DNA of 34,219 bases from Arthrobacter sulfonylureivorans (GTDB lineage Bacteria > Actinomycetota > Actinomycetes > Actinomycetales > Micrococcaceae), in the NCBI GenBank assembly GCA_004000035.1, contig RJAE01000020.1, positions 1 to 34,219 of the forward strand, given 5' to 3'. Position numbers and translations under genes: made by a program. A model generated the notes under the pieces. That model worked only from the letters and a program-made list of their open reading frames with translations. It was not told the origin of the DNA and ran no database searches. Positions 23,801 through 33,908 of the stretch are shown one piece after another (positions within the stretch are counted from its first letter, which is position 1; every line of letters starts with the position of its first letter).

Positions 23801-24430
23801 TCAGTCCACCTCGGGGGCGGCGAACTCCGTCATGGCATCCAGCAGCCAGCGGGCCGTGTAGTCCGCGAACGAGGCCCGCGGCATGATGCGATACACCTGG
23901 CCGCCGTCCTGCTCCGCGGTCTGCCACAGCAGCACCGGCACCGGGCCCAGTTGGGTGGTGATCGCGGTACCGGGACGGAAGTTGCGCGGGTGCAGGTCCG
24001 CGTGGCAGCCCTTTTCCAGCACCAGCCGTGCCGACGGTCCGGAGAGTTCCAACGTAGTGCGGTTGGCCGAAAGGTCGACGACGGCGCCCGGCTCACCGCC
24101 GAGGGCGGCGGAGAGGTCCGCGGTAACATCAGTTCCCTCGGGCCCGACCAGCAGGAACTCGTCCGGCCCCAGCCACAGGATGGCGGTCGAGCCCGCGCTG
24201 CCGGCAACCTCGCCGTGGCCGGCCGGCAACGGGAGTGCGGCGGCGGCTTCAAGCGCCCTGGCGCCGGCCGTCCCCGGTTCGGCCCGCAGGCCGACCATGT
24301 TCAGGAACGGGATTTCGCGTAGGCTGACACCGCGTTCGCCGGCGACGGCGCCCTGGCGGATTGCCTCGGTCAAGTGCGCCAGCGGGCTGCGGCGCAGTGC
24401 TGCAATATCGGTCATGACCTGTTCAGCCAT
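23801..24430 (-). CDS. soxG: Sarcosine oxidase gamma subunit
   Basis: The 209-residue protein ([20 protein letters not shown]) has the SoxG layout with [35 protein letters not shown], the [27 protein letters not shown] segment and [15 protein letters not shown] at the end. It is one of four subunits of the heterotetrameric enzyme. Its ATG lies eight bases inside the soxA end, so translation is coupled. The longer open frame upstream to 24523 is within soxA. Its exact role is structural; it resembles the aminomethyltransferase fold (YgfZ/GcvT-like). Confidence 0.95.
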   Translation of the reverse strand: MAEQVMTDIAALRRSPLAHLTEAIRQGAVAGERGVSLREIPFLNMVGLRAEPGTAGARALEAAAALPLPAGHGEVAGSAGSTAILWLGPDEFLLVGPEGTDVTADLSAALGGEPGAVVDLSANRTTLELSGPSARLVLEKGCHADLHPRNFRPGTAITTQLGPVPVLLWQTAEQDGGQVYRIMPRASFADYTARWLLDAMTEFAAPEVD

Positions 24431-27356
24431 CACGACGGCTCCCTTCGGGGTCGTAGAGTACGGGTTCTGCGATGACGACGTCCACCAACTGCCCGTTGAC
24501 GGGAGCCTGTAGCGTCTCGCCAATGCGGTTGCGGCCGTTCTTGATCAGGGCCAGGCCGAAACTGCGGCCCAACGCGGCGCTGTGGTAGCTGGAGGTCACA
24601 TGTCCCTCCATCGGCACCGGTGCCTCTGCGGGTGCGATGCGCGTGCCTTGGTTGACCAACTGCGCGCCCTCAGGCAGGCGGAACGTTTTGTCCACCGGCA
24701 GCACCCCGACCAGCTGCTTGCGGTCCTCGCGCTGGTTGTCCACGCGGGTGTAGGAGCGCTTGCCCACGAAGTCTTTGGCCTTGGAGACCACCCATTCCAT
24801 CCCGGCGTCCTGCGGAGTGACCGTGCCGTCCGTGTCCTGGCCGACGATGATGAAGCCCTTCTCCGCACGCAGCACGTGCATGGTTTCGGTGCCGTACGGG
24901 GTGATATTGAACTCCGCACCGGCCTCGGCCACGTCTTCCCAGACCTTCAGGCCGAACCAGGAGGACACATTGATCTCGAATGCCAGCTCACCGGAGAACG
25001 AGATCCGGCAGACGCGGGCCGGGATTCCGGATGCAAGCGTGGTTTCTTTGAACGCCATGAAGGGGAAGGCGTCGTTGTCCAGGTCCAGCTCGGGCGCCAG
25101 CTTGGCGATGACCGCGCGGGACTTCGGGCCCACGACGGCAACCGTGGTGTACTGCTCCGTGACCGAGTTGCAGACGACGTCCAGTTCCGGCCATTCGGTC
25201 TGCAGCCACTCCTCCAGCCAGTCCAGCACCTTGGCCGCACCGCCGGTGGTGGTCGTCATGAAGTAACGGTCCTCGTCCAGGCGCAGCGTCACGCCGTCGT
25301 CGAAGATCATGCCGTCCGGCGTGCACATCAGCCCGTAGCGGCCCAGGCCCGGCTTCAGTTTCTTGAACGCGTTGGTGTACATCCGGTTCAGGAATTCACC
25401 GGCGTCCTTGCCGCGGATCTCGATCTTGCCCAGCGTGGTCGCATCCATGAAGCCAACGGATTCGCGGACGGCGGCGCATTCGCGCAGCACCGCGGCGTCC
25501 ATGTCCTCGCCCGGCTGCGGGAAGTACCAAGGCCGCTTCCACTGTCCCACGTCCTCGAACAGGGCGCCGTGGGCGACGTGCCACGGATGGATCGAGGTCA
25601 GCCGTGCCGGGTCGAAGAGCTCCCCGCGCTGCCGCCCGGCCAGGGCCGCGAACGCCACCGGAGTGTAGGGGGCGCGGTAGGCGGTGGTGCCGATGCTTCC
25701 GACGTCGGGATTGTTCAGTGCCGCGGCGATGACACCGATGGCGTTGACCCCGGAGGTCTTGCCCTGGTCATTGGCTGTGCTGATCGAGGTGTAGCGCTTC
25801 ACATGCTCCACGCTGCGCATTCCGGCGCCGGTGGAACGCAGCACGTCGGCGACAGTCTGGTCACGCTGGAAGTCCACGAAGTGGTTCTTCCAGCCGGCGG
25901 CCTCGCCACCGGGGGCGGGAACCAGCCACAGCGGCCGGATCGGGGTGACGGTTTCCGCGGCGGCCGCCGGGACCTGCGGGTCCACACTGAAGCCGGCGCG
26001 GGTGGCTGCCTCAGCGCCGGCGGCTGCGCCTTCCTGCAGGCTGCCGGCCAGATCCAGGGTGCCGTTGCCTGCTCCGGCGGTCTGCTGGTCCTTCACCGCA
26101 CGGCCGGGCACGAAGGTCGCCAGGTCCTCGTTCCACGAAAGCCGGCGCTCGCGCTGGCTGTGCAGGTGAACCACCGGATTCCAGCCGCCGGAGACCGCCA
26201 GCAGGTCAGCGTCGATCGTTTCCGGTTCCCCTGTCAGCTGCCCTTCGGCATCCAAACTGCTGACGACGATGGCGCTGACCCTTCCGCCGTCGTTCTTGCC
26301 TTCCGTATCCACCACGGCACTTCCGGTGATCACTCGGGTGCCGGCCGTGCGCACCGTTTCCACGGCGTCGCCGCCGATCTCCGTGCGCGCCTCCACCACA
26401 GCGGCGACCTCGATGCCCGCCGCGGACAGGTCGGCGACCAGCTTGTAGGCCGAGTCGTTGTTGGTGGCGACGACCACCTTGTTGCCGGCGGCCACCGCGT
26501 ACCGGTTGAGGTAGCCGCGCACGGCGGAAGCCAGCATGATGCCGGGGCGGTCGTTGTTCGCGAAGACGATGGGACGCTCGTGCGCGCCGGTGGCGAGCAC
26601 CACTTGCTGAGCGCGGACATGCCAGATGCGCTCGCGAGAGACACCGGCTCCCAACTCGCCGGCCAGGTGGTCTGTGCGGCGCTGGACGGCCACCACGAAG
26701 TTGCTGTCATAGCTTCCAAACGCAGTGGTGCGGGGCAGGTAGGTCAGCTCTTCGGCGGCGGACAGCTCCCCGGCCGTTTGGGCCACCCACTCCTGCGCGG
26801 GCAGGCCGTCGATGGTTTCGCCGCGGCCCGACAGCACGGAGCCGCCGGCCTCGGGCTGCTCATCCATTAAGATCACGCGGGCACCGCTCCGGGCTGCCTC
26901 GCGTGCAGCGGCCAGACCGGCCGGGCCGGCGCCGACTACCAGCACGTCGGTATGCACGTACTTGCGGTCGTAGACGGCCTCGTCGGTCCGCGGATCCAAC
27001 TGGCCCAGACCGCTCAGCAGCTTGGCATCCATCCCGTCTGTCAGCTCGAGGGCTGTCGCCGGCAGCATGGACTCGTCAACGTGCCCTGGGTAACGGGCGC
27101 TGACCTTGACCAGGGCGTTGGGCTCTTCCACTCCGGCTGACATGATGCCGCGCGGGCGGCCGAGGTAGAGCGAGTTGCCCACCGTGACCTTGCCGGCCGC
27201 CAGCAGCGCGGAGGCCAAGGTGTCCCCGGCGTAGCCCGTGTAGGGTTCCCCGTCGAGCGTGAAGCTCAGCGGCTTGTTCCGGTCGATCCGGGCAGCGGCT
27301 CCGGCGGGGGCGGCAAGCCGCTGGGACTGGTTGGCGGGGTTGCTGGGGGCGGTCAT
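24423..27356 (-). CDS. soxA: Sarcosine oxidase alpha subunit
   Basis: The 977-residue protein starts after GGAGGAG. Order of parts: an N-terminal ferredoxin-like domain without iron cysteines ([24 protein letters not shown]), a NAD-binding Rossmann region near residue 140 ([36 protein letters not shown]), a second dinucleotide segment around [13 protein letters not shown], and a C-terminal GcvT-like folate domain from about residue 590 ([24 protein letters not shown] ... [11 protein letters not shown]). The folate domain takes the methyl-derived formaldehyde as 5,10-methylene-THF, while SoxB oxidises sarcosine. Overlaps: four bases with soxD and eight with soxG. Confidence 0.97.
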   Translation of the reverse strand: MTAPSNPANQSQRLAAPAGAAARIDRNKPLSFTLDGEPYTGYAGDTLASALLAAGKVTVGNSLYLGRPRGIMSAGVEEPNALVKVSARYPGHVDESMLPATALELTDGMDAKLLSGLGQLDPRTDEAVYDRKYVHTDVLVVGAGPAGLAAAREAARSGARVILMDEQPEAGGSVLSGRGETIDGLPAQEWVAQTAGELSAAEELTYLPRTTAFGSYDSNFVVAVQRRTDHLAGELGAGVSRERIWHVRAQQVVLATGAHERPIVFANNDRPGIMLASAVRGYLNRYAVAAGNKVVVATNNDSAYKLVADLSAAGIEVAAVVEARTEIGGDAVETVRTAGTRVITGSAVVDTEGKNDGGRVSAIVVSSLDAEGQLTGEPETIDADLLAVSGGWNPVVHLHSQRERRLSWNEDLATFVPGRAVKDQQTAGAGNGTLDLAGSLQEGAAAGAEAATRAGFSVDPQVPAAAAETVTPIRPLWLVPAPGGEAAGWKNHFVDFQRDQTVADVLRSTGAGMRSVEHVKRYTSISTANDQGKTSGVNAIGVIAAALNNPDVGSIGTTAYRAPYTPVAFAALAGRQRGELFDPARLTSIHPWHVAHGALFEDVGQWKRPWYFPQPGEDMDAAVLRECAAVRESVGFMDATTLGKIEIRGKDAGEFLNRMYTNAFKKLKPGLGRYGLMCTPDGMIFDDGVTLRLDEDRYFMTTTTGGAAKVLDWLEEWLQTEWPELDVVCNSVTEQYTTVAVVGPKSRAVIAKLAPELDLDNDAFPFMAFKETTLASGIPARVCRISFSGELAFEINVSSWFGLKVWEDVAEAGAEFNITPYGTETMHVLRAEKGFIIVGQDTDGTVTPQDAGMEWVVSKAKDFVGKRSYTRVDNQREDRKQLVGVLPVDKTFRLPEGAQLVNQGTRIAPAEAPVPMEGHVTSSYHSAALGRSFGLALIKNGRNRIGETLQAPVNGQLVDVVIAEPVLYDPEGSRRDG

Positions 27357-27679
27357 TTCGCTCCTCCTTCGGCTGGCTGGGCCTTGGCGCCCGCGAGGCC
27401 GCCGAGGTCGATCGGTGGTTGCTCGCCGGGCTTGTACACGGCCTTGAATTCATAGCTGACGGTGTCGCGCACCGCGTTGAACCAGCGCCTGCAGCCGGTG
27501 CTGTGCACCCAGCGTTCGGCAAAGAGGCCCTTGGGGTTGGCACGGTAGAAGAGGAACTTGGCCCACTCCGCGTCGCTCAGTTGGTTCGGGTCTGCCGGGT
27601 AGGCCACGTGAGCCTGGCCGCCATAGTGGTATTCGGTTTCGTCGCGCGGCCCGCACCAGGGGCATTCGATCAGAAGCAT
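27353..27679 (-). CDS. soxD: Sarcosine oxidase delta subunit (zinc)
   Basis: The 108-residue protein has C6-P-W-C9 and H59-S-T-G-C63, which match the zinc ligands known for the Corynebacterium enzyme (Cys6, Cys9, His59, Cys63). [19 protein letters not shown] and [16 protein letters not shown] are typical SoxD segments. It is a small structural subunit at the interface of the complex. It starts 14 bases after soxB (ribosome site GGAAGG) and overlaps soxA by ATGA. Confidence 0.97.
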   Translation of the reverse strand: MLLIECPWCGPRDETEYHYGGQAHVAYPADPNQLSDAEWAKFLFYRANPKGLFAERWVHSTGCRRWFNAVRDTVSYEFKAVYKPGEQPPIDLGGLAGAKAQPAEGGAK

Positions 27680-27693
27680 CTTGGTCTTCCTTC

Positions 27694-28911
27694 CTAGTGG
27701 GCCACGGCGGCGGCGCCGTGTTCGTCGATGAGGTGGCCGGTCTCGAACCGGTCCAGGGCAAAGGGAGCGTTCAGCGGGTGCGGCTCATCAGTGGCGATGG
27801 TGTGGGCGAACGTGTAGCCGGCGCCCGGTGTGCCCTTGAATCCGCCGGTTCCCCAGCCGCAGTTCACGTAGAGCTGGTCGATCGGCGTTTTGGACACGAT
27901 CGGCGAGGCGTCCATGGTGGTGTCGACGATGCCGCCCCAAGTCCGCAGGACGTGGGCGCGGGCGAAAATCGGGAAGAGCTCGACGGCGGCCGCCATCTGC
28001 TCCTCGATGACGTGGAAAGCGCCGCGCTGGCCGTACCCGTTATAGGTGTCGATGCCCGCACCCATGACCAGTTCGCCCTTGTGCGCCTGGGAAACGTAGA
28101 CGTGGACGTGATTGGACATGACCACCGTGGGGTGGACCGGCTCGTGCAGCTCGGAAACCAACGCCTGCAGCGGGTGGGACTGGATGGGCAGCTCGAAGCC
28201 GGCCAGTTCGGCCAGTACCGAGCTGTGTCCCGCGCCGGCCAGGCCCACCTTGCCAGCGTTGATCCGGCCGCGGCTGGTCTCGACGCCAACAACCCTGTCG
28301 CCGTCCTTGATGAATCCGGTGACCTCGCAGTTCTGGATGATATCCACGCCCATCTCGTCGCACTTGCGGGCGAAGGCCCAGGCCACGTGGTCGTGCTTGG
28401 CGATGCCGGCGCGGGGCTGGTAGGTCGCGCCCATCACCGGGTACCGGATGTTGTCCCCGGTGTTGATGATGGGGCACAGCTCCTTGATCTGGTCCGGGGT
28501 AATCCACTCCGCGTCCACGCCGTTGAGCTGGTTGGCGTTCACCCGGCGGATGCTCTCGCGCACATCCTGCAGGGTGTGCGCCAGGTTCATCACGCCGCGC
28601 TGGGAGAAGAGGAAATCGTATTCGAGCTCCTCCGGCAGTTGCTCCCAGAGTTTGAGCGAGTGCTCGTAGATTCCCGCGCTCTCGTCCCACAGATAGTTGG
28701 AGCGAATGATGGTGGTGTTGCGAGCCATGTTGCCGCCGGCCAACCAGCCGCGCTCTAGCACCGCGATGTTGGTCATGCCATGGTTTTTGGCCAGGTAGTA
28801 GGCGGTGGCCAGGCCGTGGCCTCCGCCGCCGACGATCACGGCGTCGTAGGAGGATTTCGGCTCCGGATTCCGCCAGAGGAAATCGGGATGCTCGGGCAGC
28901 AGATCGGCCAT
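27694..28911 (-). CDS. soxB: Sarcosine oxidase beta subunit
   Basis: The 405-residue flavoprotein has the FAD fingerprint [23 protein letters not shown] at about residue 23 and the DAO-family fold. H173 (in [13 protein letters not shown]) corresponds by number to the His that carries the covalent FMN in the Corynebacterium enzyme. The end segment [24 protein letters not shown] closes the FAD site. It oxidises sarcosine to the imine and yields glycine; electrons go through FAD and FMN to O2, giving H2O2. Its ATG shares one base with the glyA stop (TAATG). This is the tetrameric, not the monomeric, sarcosine oxidase. Confidence 0.97.
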   Translation of the reverse strand: MADLLPEHPDFLWRNPEPKSSYDAVIVGGGGHGLATAYYLAKNHGMTNIAVLERGWLAGGNMARNTTIIRSNYLWDESAGIYEHSLKLWEQLPEELEYDFLFSQRGVMNLAHTLQDVRESIRRVNANQLNGVDAEWITPDQIKELCPIINTGDNIRYPVMGATYQPRAGIAKHDHVAWAFARKCDEMGVDIIQNCEVTGFIKDGDRVVGVETSRGRINAGKVGLAGAGHSSVLAELAGFELPIQSHPLQALVSELHEPVHPTVVMSNHVHVYVSQAHKGELVMGAGIDTYNGYGQRGAFHVIEEQMAAAVELFPIFARAHVLRTWGGIVDTTMDASPIVSKTPIDQLYVNCGWGTGGFKGTPGAGYTFAHTIATDEPHPLNAPFALDRFETGHLIDEHGAAAVAH

Positions 28912-30206
28912 TATTCGGCTCCGTTCGGCTCGGCGTTCAGGTTGGGGTACAGCGGGAACTTCTCCGCCAGCACGGCGACGCGGCTGCGCAGTTCGGCCAG
29001 CAGGTCCACGGCGGGTTCGCGGCTCAGAGCGGTGGCGATGATGTCGGCCACCTCGGTGAATTCGGCGGCACCGAAGCCGCGGGTGGCCAGCGCCGGCGTG
29101 CCGATCCGCAGGCCGGAGGAAACCATCGGCGGGCGCGGGTCAAAGGGCACGGCGTTGCGGTTCACGGTGATGCCGATGGAGTGTAGCCGGTCCTCGGCCT
29201 GCTGGCCGTCCAACTCGGAGTTGCGCAGGTCCACCAGGACCAGATGCACGTCGGTGCCACCGCTGACCAGGCTGATGCCGGCGGCGGCAACGTCGTCGGC
29301 CAGCAGGCGCTTGGCCAACAGCTGTGAGCCTTCCAGCGTGCGGCGCTGCCGGTCGGCGAATTCCTCGGAGGCGGCGAACTTGAAGGCAACTGCCTTGGCC
29401 GCCACGACGTGCTCCAGCGGGCCGCCCTGCTGTCCGGGGAACACCGCCGAGTTGATCTTCTTGGCCAGCTCCTGCTTCGAGAGGATGACTCCCCCGCGCG
29501 GGCCGCCCAGCGTTTTGTGCGTCGTGGTGGTGACGACGTCGGCGTAGGGCACCGGGTTCGGGTGCAGTCCGGCGGCGACCAGTCCGGCGAAGTGCGCCAT
29601 GTCCACCATCAGGTAGGCGCCCACCCTGTCCGCGATGCGGCGGAAGGCGGCGAAATCCAGCTGCCGGGTGTAGGCGGACCAGCCGGCCACGATCAGCTTC
29701 GGCTCATGCTCGACGGCGAGCCGCTCCACTTCCGCCATGTCGATCTGGTGGTCCGTCTCGGACACTCCATAAGAGACGACGTTGTAGAGCTTGCCGGAGA
29801 AGTTGATCTTCATGCCGTGGGTCAGGTGCCCGCCGTGCGCCAGGTTCAGACCCAGGATGGTGTCGCCGGGCGTGAGCAAGGCGAACATTGCCGCCGCATT
29901 GGCCTGGGCACCTGAGTGCGGCTGGACGTTGGCAGCCTCCGCACCGAAGAGCTCCTTCACCCGGTCGATGGCCAACTGTTCGATCACGTCCACGTGCTCA
30001 CAGCCGCCGTAGTAGCGTCGCCCCGGGTAGCCCTCGGCATACTTATTGGTCAGCACCGAACCTTGGGCTTCCATCACCGCAGTGGGGGCAAAGTTCTCTG
30101 ACGCAATCATTTCCAGCGTGGACTGCTGGCGTTCCAGCTCGCGACCAATCGCTGCGGCAACCTCGGGATCCGCGGCTGCCAAAGTGGCTGAAAGGGTGTT
30201 CGCCAT
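28911..30206 (-). CDS. glyA: Serine hydroxymethyltransferase
   Basis: The 431-residue PLP enzyme starts [21 protein letters not shown] after AAAGGAG. An upstream in-frame ATG (30239) lies in the leader and is not used. Signatures include [38 protein letters not shown], the PLP lysine in [14 protein letters not shown], and [12 protein letters not shown]. Here it is the first gene of the sox operon and would turn the glycine and methylene-THF from sarcosine into serine. A housekeeping glyA is probably elsewhere. Its promoter is controlled by sites shared with the creatinine genes. Confidence 0.97.
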   Translation of the reverse strand: MANTLSATLAAADPEVAAAIGRELERQQSTLEMIASENFAPTAVMEAQGSVLTNKYAEGYPGRRYYGGCEHVDVIEQLAIDRVKELFGAEAANVQPHSGAQANAAAMFALLTPGDTILGLNLAHGGHLTHGMKINFSGKLYNVVSYGVSETDHQIDMAEVERLAVEHEPKLIVAGWSAYTRQLDFAAFRRIADRVGAYLMVDMAHFAGLVAAGLHPNPVPYADVVTTTTHKTLGGPRGGVILSKQELAKKINSAVFPGQQGGPLEHVVAAKAVAFKFAASEEFADRQRRTLEGSQLLAKRLLADDVAAAGISLVSGGTDVHLVLVDLRNSELDGQQAEDRLHSIGITVNRNAVPFDPRPPMVSSGLRIGTPALATRGFGAAEFTEVADIIATALSREPAVDLLAELRSRVAVLAEKFPLYPNLNAEPNGAE

Positions 30207-30252
30207 CCGATGACTCCTTTGAAAAAACTGATCAATCACAACTAATGTGTGA

Positions 30253-30304
30253 CTGATATATCAGAACTGGTTGCAATAGTATGATGGACATCACAGCGAG
30301 TCAA
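30253..30304 (-). promoter_or_regulatory. glyA-sox operon promoter with TGCAACC and a GntR-type palindrome
   Basis: On the minus strand TTGACT (30304-30299), 17 bases and TACTAT (30281-30276) make a near-consensus promoter. TGCAACC (30275-30269) touches the -10. The perfect palindrome CTGATATATCAG (30253-30264) lies in the early leader; such AT-centred dyads are typical sites of FCD-type GntR proteins, and the gntR gene starts 112 bases away on the other strand. The spacer 10-mer CTGTGATGTC also occurs in the BCCT gene promoter. Confidence 0.7.
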
Positions 30305-30375
30305 GAGGTCCTGCTTAACAACTGATTTGAACCGCCCGCCCGACAACCAGGCCCTCCGGCCCAGCAAGGAGCACC

Positions 30376-31044
30376 ATGAGCGTCACCGCCGAAACCGATG
30401 CCGGCACCGAGTCCCTGTCGCTCGCAGAACAGGCCTATCGGGCCCTTCGCGACAAGCTGATCATGCTGGACATCCGGCCCGGTGCTCCGATCAACGACGG
30501 CCAGCTGGCTGCCCAACTGGGCTTTGGCCGCACGCCCGTGCGCGAGGCCCTGAAGAAACTGGAGATCGACCACCTGGTCATCTCCTATCCGCGGCGCGGC
30601 ACTTTCGCCACCATCGTGGACATCACCGAACTGGCCGCGGTATCGGAGCTGCGCCGTGTTTTGGAACCCCTCGCCGCCCGCAAGGCCGCCGAAGCCGCCG
30701 GCGAAACCATCCGCGCGGAACTCTCCGAGCTAGCCCGGGAGATCGAGAAGCTCGACGACGACCGGCCGGACAAGCATGACCTGATGCGCTACGACCTCAG
30801 CGTGCACCGGGCCATCTACCGCGCCGCCGGCAACCCGTATCTGGAGGACACGCTGATCCGGCTGGACAACCTGGCTACCCGGATCTGGTGCCTGGTGCTG
30901 GACAAGGTGCCCTCCGTCGCCGGCCACATCACCGAGCACGTGGAACTGCTGGACTCAATCGTCGACGGCGATGCGGACCGCGCATCCGGCCTCGCCCTGG
31001 AACACATCACCAGCTTCGAAAAAACCATCCGCGCCGTGCTGTAA
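30376..31044 (+). CDS. GntR-family regulator, FCD (FadR) subfamily
   Basis: The 222-residue protein follows AAGGAG. An N-terminal winged helix (AEQAYRALRDKLIMLDIRPGAPINDGQLAAQLGFGRTPVREALKKLEIDHLV) is followed by the all-helical FCD domain from about residue 90. The FCD metal-ligand residues can be seen (D in YDLSVHRAIYRAAGNPYLED, then H in VAGHITEHVELL and H in EHITSFEKTI). FCD regulators bind small carboxylates via a metal. It lies between the glyA-sox operon and the transporter gene, so sarcosine, creatine or a related acid is a reasonable effector. The palindrome at 30253-30264 is its likely site. Confidence 0.92.
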   Translation: MSVTAETDAGTESLSLAEQAYRALRDKLIMLDIRPGAPINDGQLAAQLGFGRTPVREALKKLEIDHLVISYPRRGTFATIVDITELAAVSELRRVLEPLAARKAAEAAGETIRAELSELAREIEKLDDDRPDKHDLMRYDLSVHRAIYRAAGNPYLEDTLIRLDNLATRIWCLVLDKVPSVAGHITEHVELLDSIVDGDADRASGLALEHITSFEKTIRAVL

Positions 31045-31086
31045 CCGGCGCGCCAGCCCAGCCCTTTCAACTGAAGAAACTTTTTC

Positions 31087-31152
31087 TTGACTGTGATGTC
31101 GACCACTGTAAACTGTGCTGCAACCGTGTTGCCTTCGCTGCAACACCGTGTT
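31087..31152 (+). promoter_or_regulatory. Promoter of the BCCT transporter gene with two TGCAAC sites
   Basis: TTGACT (31087-31092), 16 bases and TAAACT (31109-31114) form the promoter. GCAAC-CGT-GTTGC (31120-31132) follows, and a second TGCAACACCGTGTT starts exactly 20 bases after the first TGCAAC (31119 and 31139). The 10-mer CTGTGATGTC (31091-31100) is shared with the glyA promoter. The leader to the ATG is about 105 bases. Confidence 0.7.
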
Positions 31153-31229
31153 CTCGGCACTGTTCTTGTCACCCGATAGACACATCGCACCCGACCACCC
31201 TCTGGTCGCCCACTGAAAGGGACACTTGC

Positions 31230-32990
31230 ATGTCCGTTCATGAGCAAGAGAAACCCATAAGTACAACCACTCCCTTAACGGGCGGGAAAGACAGCGCAGT
31301 CTCTCCCGACCAAGCCGAAGAAGCGACGGCCACGAGAGGCAATGCAGAGCCTTCGAAAGTGGACCTCCCGCGGTTCCGGGGCCGACTGATCCCTCCGCTT
31401 GACCGGGCGATCATCAAGATCTTGCCGCCCGTCCTGATCCTCGCTCTGATTATCGCCGTCACCACCAATCCCAACGGCGCGGCGGCAGTGATCGGCCAGC
31501 TACGCACGTTTGTCACCTCAGGATTCACCTGGCTCTTTGTTCTGTACTCGATCATTGCCGTGGTCGTTTGCGTTTGGCTATCAGTCAGCAAGGTGGGCAA
31601 GATCCGTCTGGGCGGTCCCAAGGCCAAGCCCGACCACGGCAAGTTCGCCTGGTACTCCATGTTGTTCGCCTGCGGACAGGGCATCGGCCTGATCTTCTGG
31701 TCAGTCGCCGAACCGATCATGCTTCGCGAAGAAACTCCCGTCATCCCGGCCGCAGCCGGAGAGGGCGGCATGGTCTGGACGTACTTCCACTGGGGACTAA
31801 CAGCCTGGGCAATGTACTGCGTCGTCGCCGTTTGCCTGGCCTACTCGCACCATAACCTCGGCAAGACCCTTACCTTCCGGGAAGCCACAGTAGACATCCT
31901 GCCCAAGCGGGCACAGCGTGGCGCGGGCGTCGTCGTCGAACTGCTGGCCATCATGGCCACGGTTCTCGGGCTGGCCACCTCGTTCGGATTCGCGGCGCTC
32001 CAGTTCACCTCGGGCCTGGCGTCCTTCACCGGGCTGACCTCCGGACCCGCGCTGTGGATCGCCGTCATCATCGCTCTGGGCGGGCTTACTGCGGTCTCAG
32101 CTTTCCTTGGCGTTAACAAAGGCATGAAGCGCATTAGCGAGGCGAACTCGATCTTGAGCATCGTCCTGATGGCCGCCGTCTTCATCTTCGGGCCGGCAGC
32201 CTTCATCATCTCCAACATGTCGCAGACTTTCGGCTCGTTCTTCTACAACTTCATCCCCATGAGCTTCTGGACGGATTCGCCGACTTCTGCTGCCCCCTTG
32301 GAATCCTGGCAGGACAGCTGGAACGGTTGGTGGACTGTCTTCATTTGGTGCTGGGTCATCGCCTTCTCGCCGTTTGTCGCCGGATTCATTGCCCGGATTT
32401 CCCGTGGCCGCACCATCCGCGAATTCGTCATCGGCGTCACCGTCGTCCCCTCCCTGATCGTGATGGTCTGGGTCGGCATCCTGGGCTCGGCCGCGATCCA
32501 TTACGACAACACCTCGGATGGCTCCATTTCGTCCGACGTCGCTGCCGACACCTCCAGCGGCCTGTTCTCGATGTTGAACATGATTCCGGTGGTCGGCGGG
32601 CTGCTCCTCGTCGTCGCCACCATCCTTGTGGCCACCTACTACGTCACGAGCCTGGACTCCGGGGCCTACGCCCTCGCCGAGTTCGTCTCGGCGCCGAAGA
32701 AGTCGGGTCCTTGGTTCCGGGTGGTTCTGGTCGCCAGCATTGCGGCCGTCGCCTTGATCCTGCTGTCCATCGGCGGCACCGCCGTCGTCGATACAGTCCA
32801 AACGGGCACGATCATCGGCGGTTTCCCCTTCGCCTTCGTCATTCTCCTCATGATTGCCAACCTGATCCGGCGGCTGAGAATGCGGAACAAAGAAGTGAAG
32901 CAACTTGAGAAGGAGATCAACGACCCGAACCACCGCGTCGAAGACGACTTCCTCGACGAGGACGGACTGCCCGTCCGGCAGCTCGACTAG
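31230..32990 (+). CDS. BCCT-family transporter, probably for creatinine, creatine or sarcosine
   Basis: From the ATG at 31230 (AAAGGGA in front) the protein is 586 residues with 12 predicted spans and charged tails, as in BetP-like carriers. Family marks are GQGIGLIFWSVAEP, YFHWGLTAWAMY and the signature WNGWWTVFIWCWVIAFSPFVAGFIARISRGRTIREFVIG. By my alignment from memory to BetP, the aromatic box residues W188, W193 and Y196 are kept, but the Trp that faces the trimethylammonium head (BetP W374) is V376 here, and BetP W377 is F379. This argues against glycine betaine or choline. The neighbours are creatininase and creatinase. A hairpin separates it from creatininase by less than 90 bases. 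Confidence 0.9.
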   Translation: MSVHEQEKPISTTTPLTGGKDSAVSPDQAEEATATRGNAEPSKVDLPRFRGRLIPPLDRAIIKILPPVLILALIIAVTTNPNGAAAVIGQLRTFVTSGFTWLFVLYSIIAVVVCVWLSVSKVGKIRLGGPKAKPDHGKFAWYSMLFACGQGIGLIFWSVAEPIMLREETPVIPAAAGEGGMVWTYFHWGLTAWAMYCVVAVCLAYSHHNLGKTLTFREATVDILPKRAQRGAGVVVELLAIMATVLGLATSFGFAALQFTSGLASFTGLTSGPALWIAVIIALGGLTAVSAFLGVNKGMKRISEANSILSIVLMAAVFIFGPAAFIISNMSQTFGSFFYNFIPMSFWTDSPTSAAPLESWQDSWNGWWTVFIWCWVIAFSPFVAGFIARISRGRTIREFVIGVTVVPSLIVMVWVGILGSAAIHYDNTSDGSISSDVAADTSSGLFSMLNMIPVVGGLLLVVATILVATYYVTSLDSGAYALAEFVSAPKKSGPWFRVVLVASIAAVALILLSIGGTAVVDTVQTGTIIGGFPFAFVILLMIANLIRRLRMRNKEVKQLEKEINDPNHRVEDDFLDEDGLPVRQLD

Positions 32991-33002
32991 AGCACCATTA
33001 CT

Positions 33003-33028
33003 GCGGCGGGGCCAACTGGCCCCGCCGC
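33003..33028 (+). terminator. Intergenic hairpin between BCCT gene and creatininase gene
   Basis: GCGGCGGGGCC and GGCCCCGCCGC form an 11-bp perfect stem around AACT, 12 bases after the transporter stop. No T-run follows. No promoter is clear before the creatininase gene, so this may be a partial terminator or an mRNA-stabilising hairpin that sets different levels for the two genes. Confidence 0.55.
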
Positions 33029-33077
33029 TCCCGCGCCAGTGCCCGCACCCATGTCCACGGCCATCAGGAGAAGCATT

Positions 33078-33887
33078 ATGGATTTAGAGCTGCCCACCAC
33101 ACGCCCGACCAGTGTCCACCTATCCGAAACCGACGCCCATACCTTCAACGAGTGGCTCACGACGGAACCCGGCGGCGTGGTACTCATTCCCGTCGGCGCC
33201 CTGGAGCAGCACGGGCCGCACCTGCCGATGGGCACGGACTCGATCCTGTCGACCCGCATTGCCGCTGCCGTTGCCGAAACAACCGGCGCCCTGGTCGCAC
33301 AGCCCATCACCTACGGCTACAAGTCTCAGCAAAAATCCGGCGGCGGAAACCACCTTCCGGGAACCACGAGCCTCGACGCGGCAACGCTGATCGGACTGAC
33401 ACGCGGCTTGACCACATCGCTGTTCAAACAGGGCGCACGCCACATCGTCTTCGTCAACGGCCACTTCGAGAACTACCAGTTTCTCTACGAAGGCATAGAC
33501 CTGGCGCTCGGGGATCTGGGGATTGCTTCGGGTGACGATCGCAGCGTCCTGCTTCTGTCGTACTGGGATTACGTTTCACTTCAGACCCTGGAGACCGTCT
33601 ATCCGAACGGCTTCCCCGGTTGGGACATCGAGCACGGTGGGGTGCTGGAGACATCCCTGATGCTCCACTTAGAGCCGGAACTCGTGGACCTTGACCGCAG
33701 CGTCGACCATCCGCCAGCCGACCTGCCCCGATTCGACCGCCTTCCCGTTGTTCCTTCCCGCACACCTGCCACCGGATGCCTATCATCTCCCGAGGGCTCA
33801 GATGCAGCCAAGGGCAAGCTGCTCTTCGACCAGGTGGTGGATGCCCTAGCCAAAGACATCACGCAGGAACTCCAACTCAGGCACTAG
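33078..33887 (+). CDS. crnA: Creatininase (creatinine amidohydrolase)
   Basis: The 269-residue protein starts after CAGGAG. It matches true creatininase rather than the wider creatininase/MftE family. Metal ligands E43, H45, D54, H129 and E131 have the same spacing as E34, H36, D45, H120 and E122 of the Pseudomonas enzyme (constant offset of nine). The substrate region ITYGYKSQQKSGGGNH-PGTTSLD, the lid SYWDYV and the C-terminal GWDIEHGGVLETSLML and VDHPPAD are all present. It opens creatinine to creatine reversibly in the cytoplasm. A creatinase gene follows under its own promoter. Confidence 0.96.
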   Translation: MDLELPTTRPTSVHLSETDAHTFNEWLTTEPGGVVLIPVGALEQHGPHLPMGTDSILSTRIAAAVAETTGALVAQPITYGYKSQQKSGGGNHLPGTTSLDAATLIGLTRGLTTSLFKQGARHIVFVNGHFENYQFLYEGIDLALGDLGIASGDDRSVLLLSYWDYVSLQTLETVYPNGFPGWDIEHGGVLETSLMLHLEPELVDLDRSVDHPPADLPRFDRLPVVPSRTPATGCLSSPEGSDAAKGKLLFDQVVDALAKDITQELQLRH

Positions 33888-33908
33888 CCACTCCCGGCCC
33901 GCCAAACC

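Noticed and set aside
24582-26870. 762-codon open frame on the plus strand
   Set aside because: It is antisense to soxA. Its product is rich in His/Gly/Arg/Val with no domain, typical of the opposite strand of a GC-rich gene.
30207-30375. Glycine riboswitch before glyA
   Set aside because: The conserved glycine aptamer blocks are absent. The region is explained by a promoter and protein-type operator dyads.
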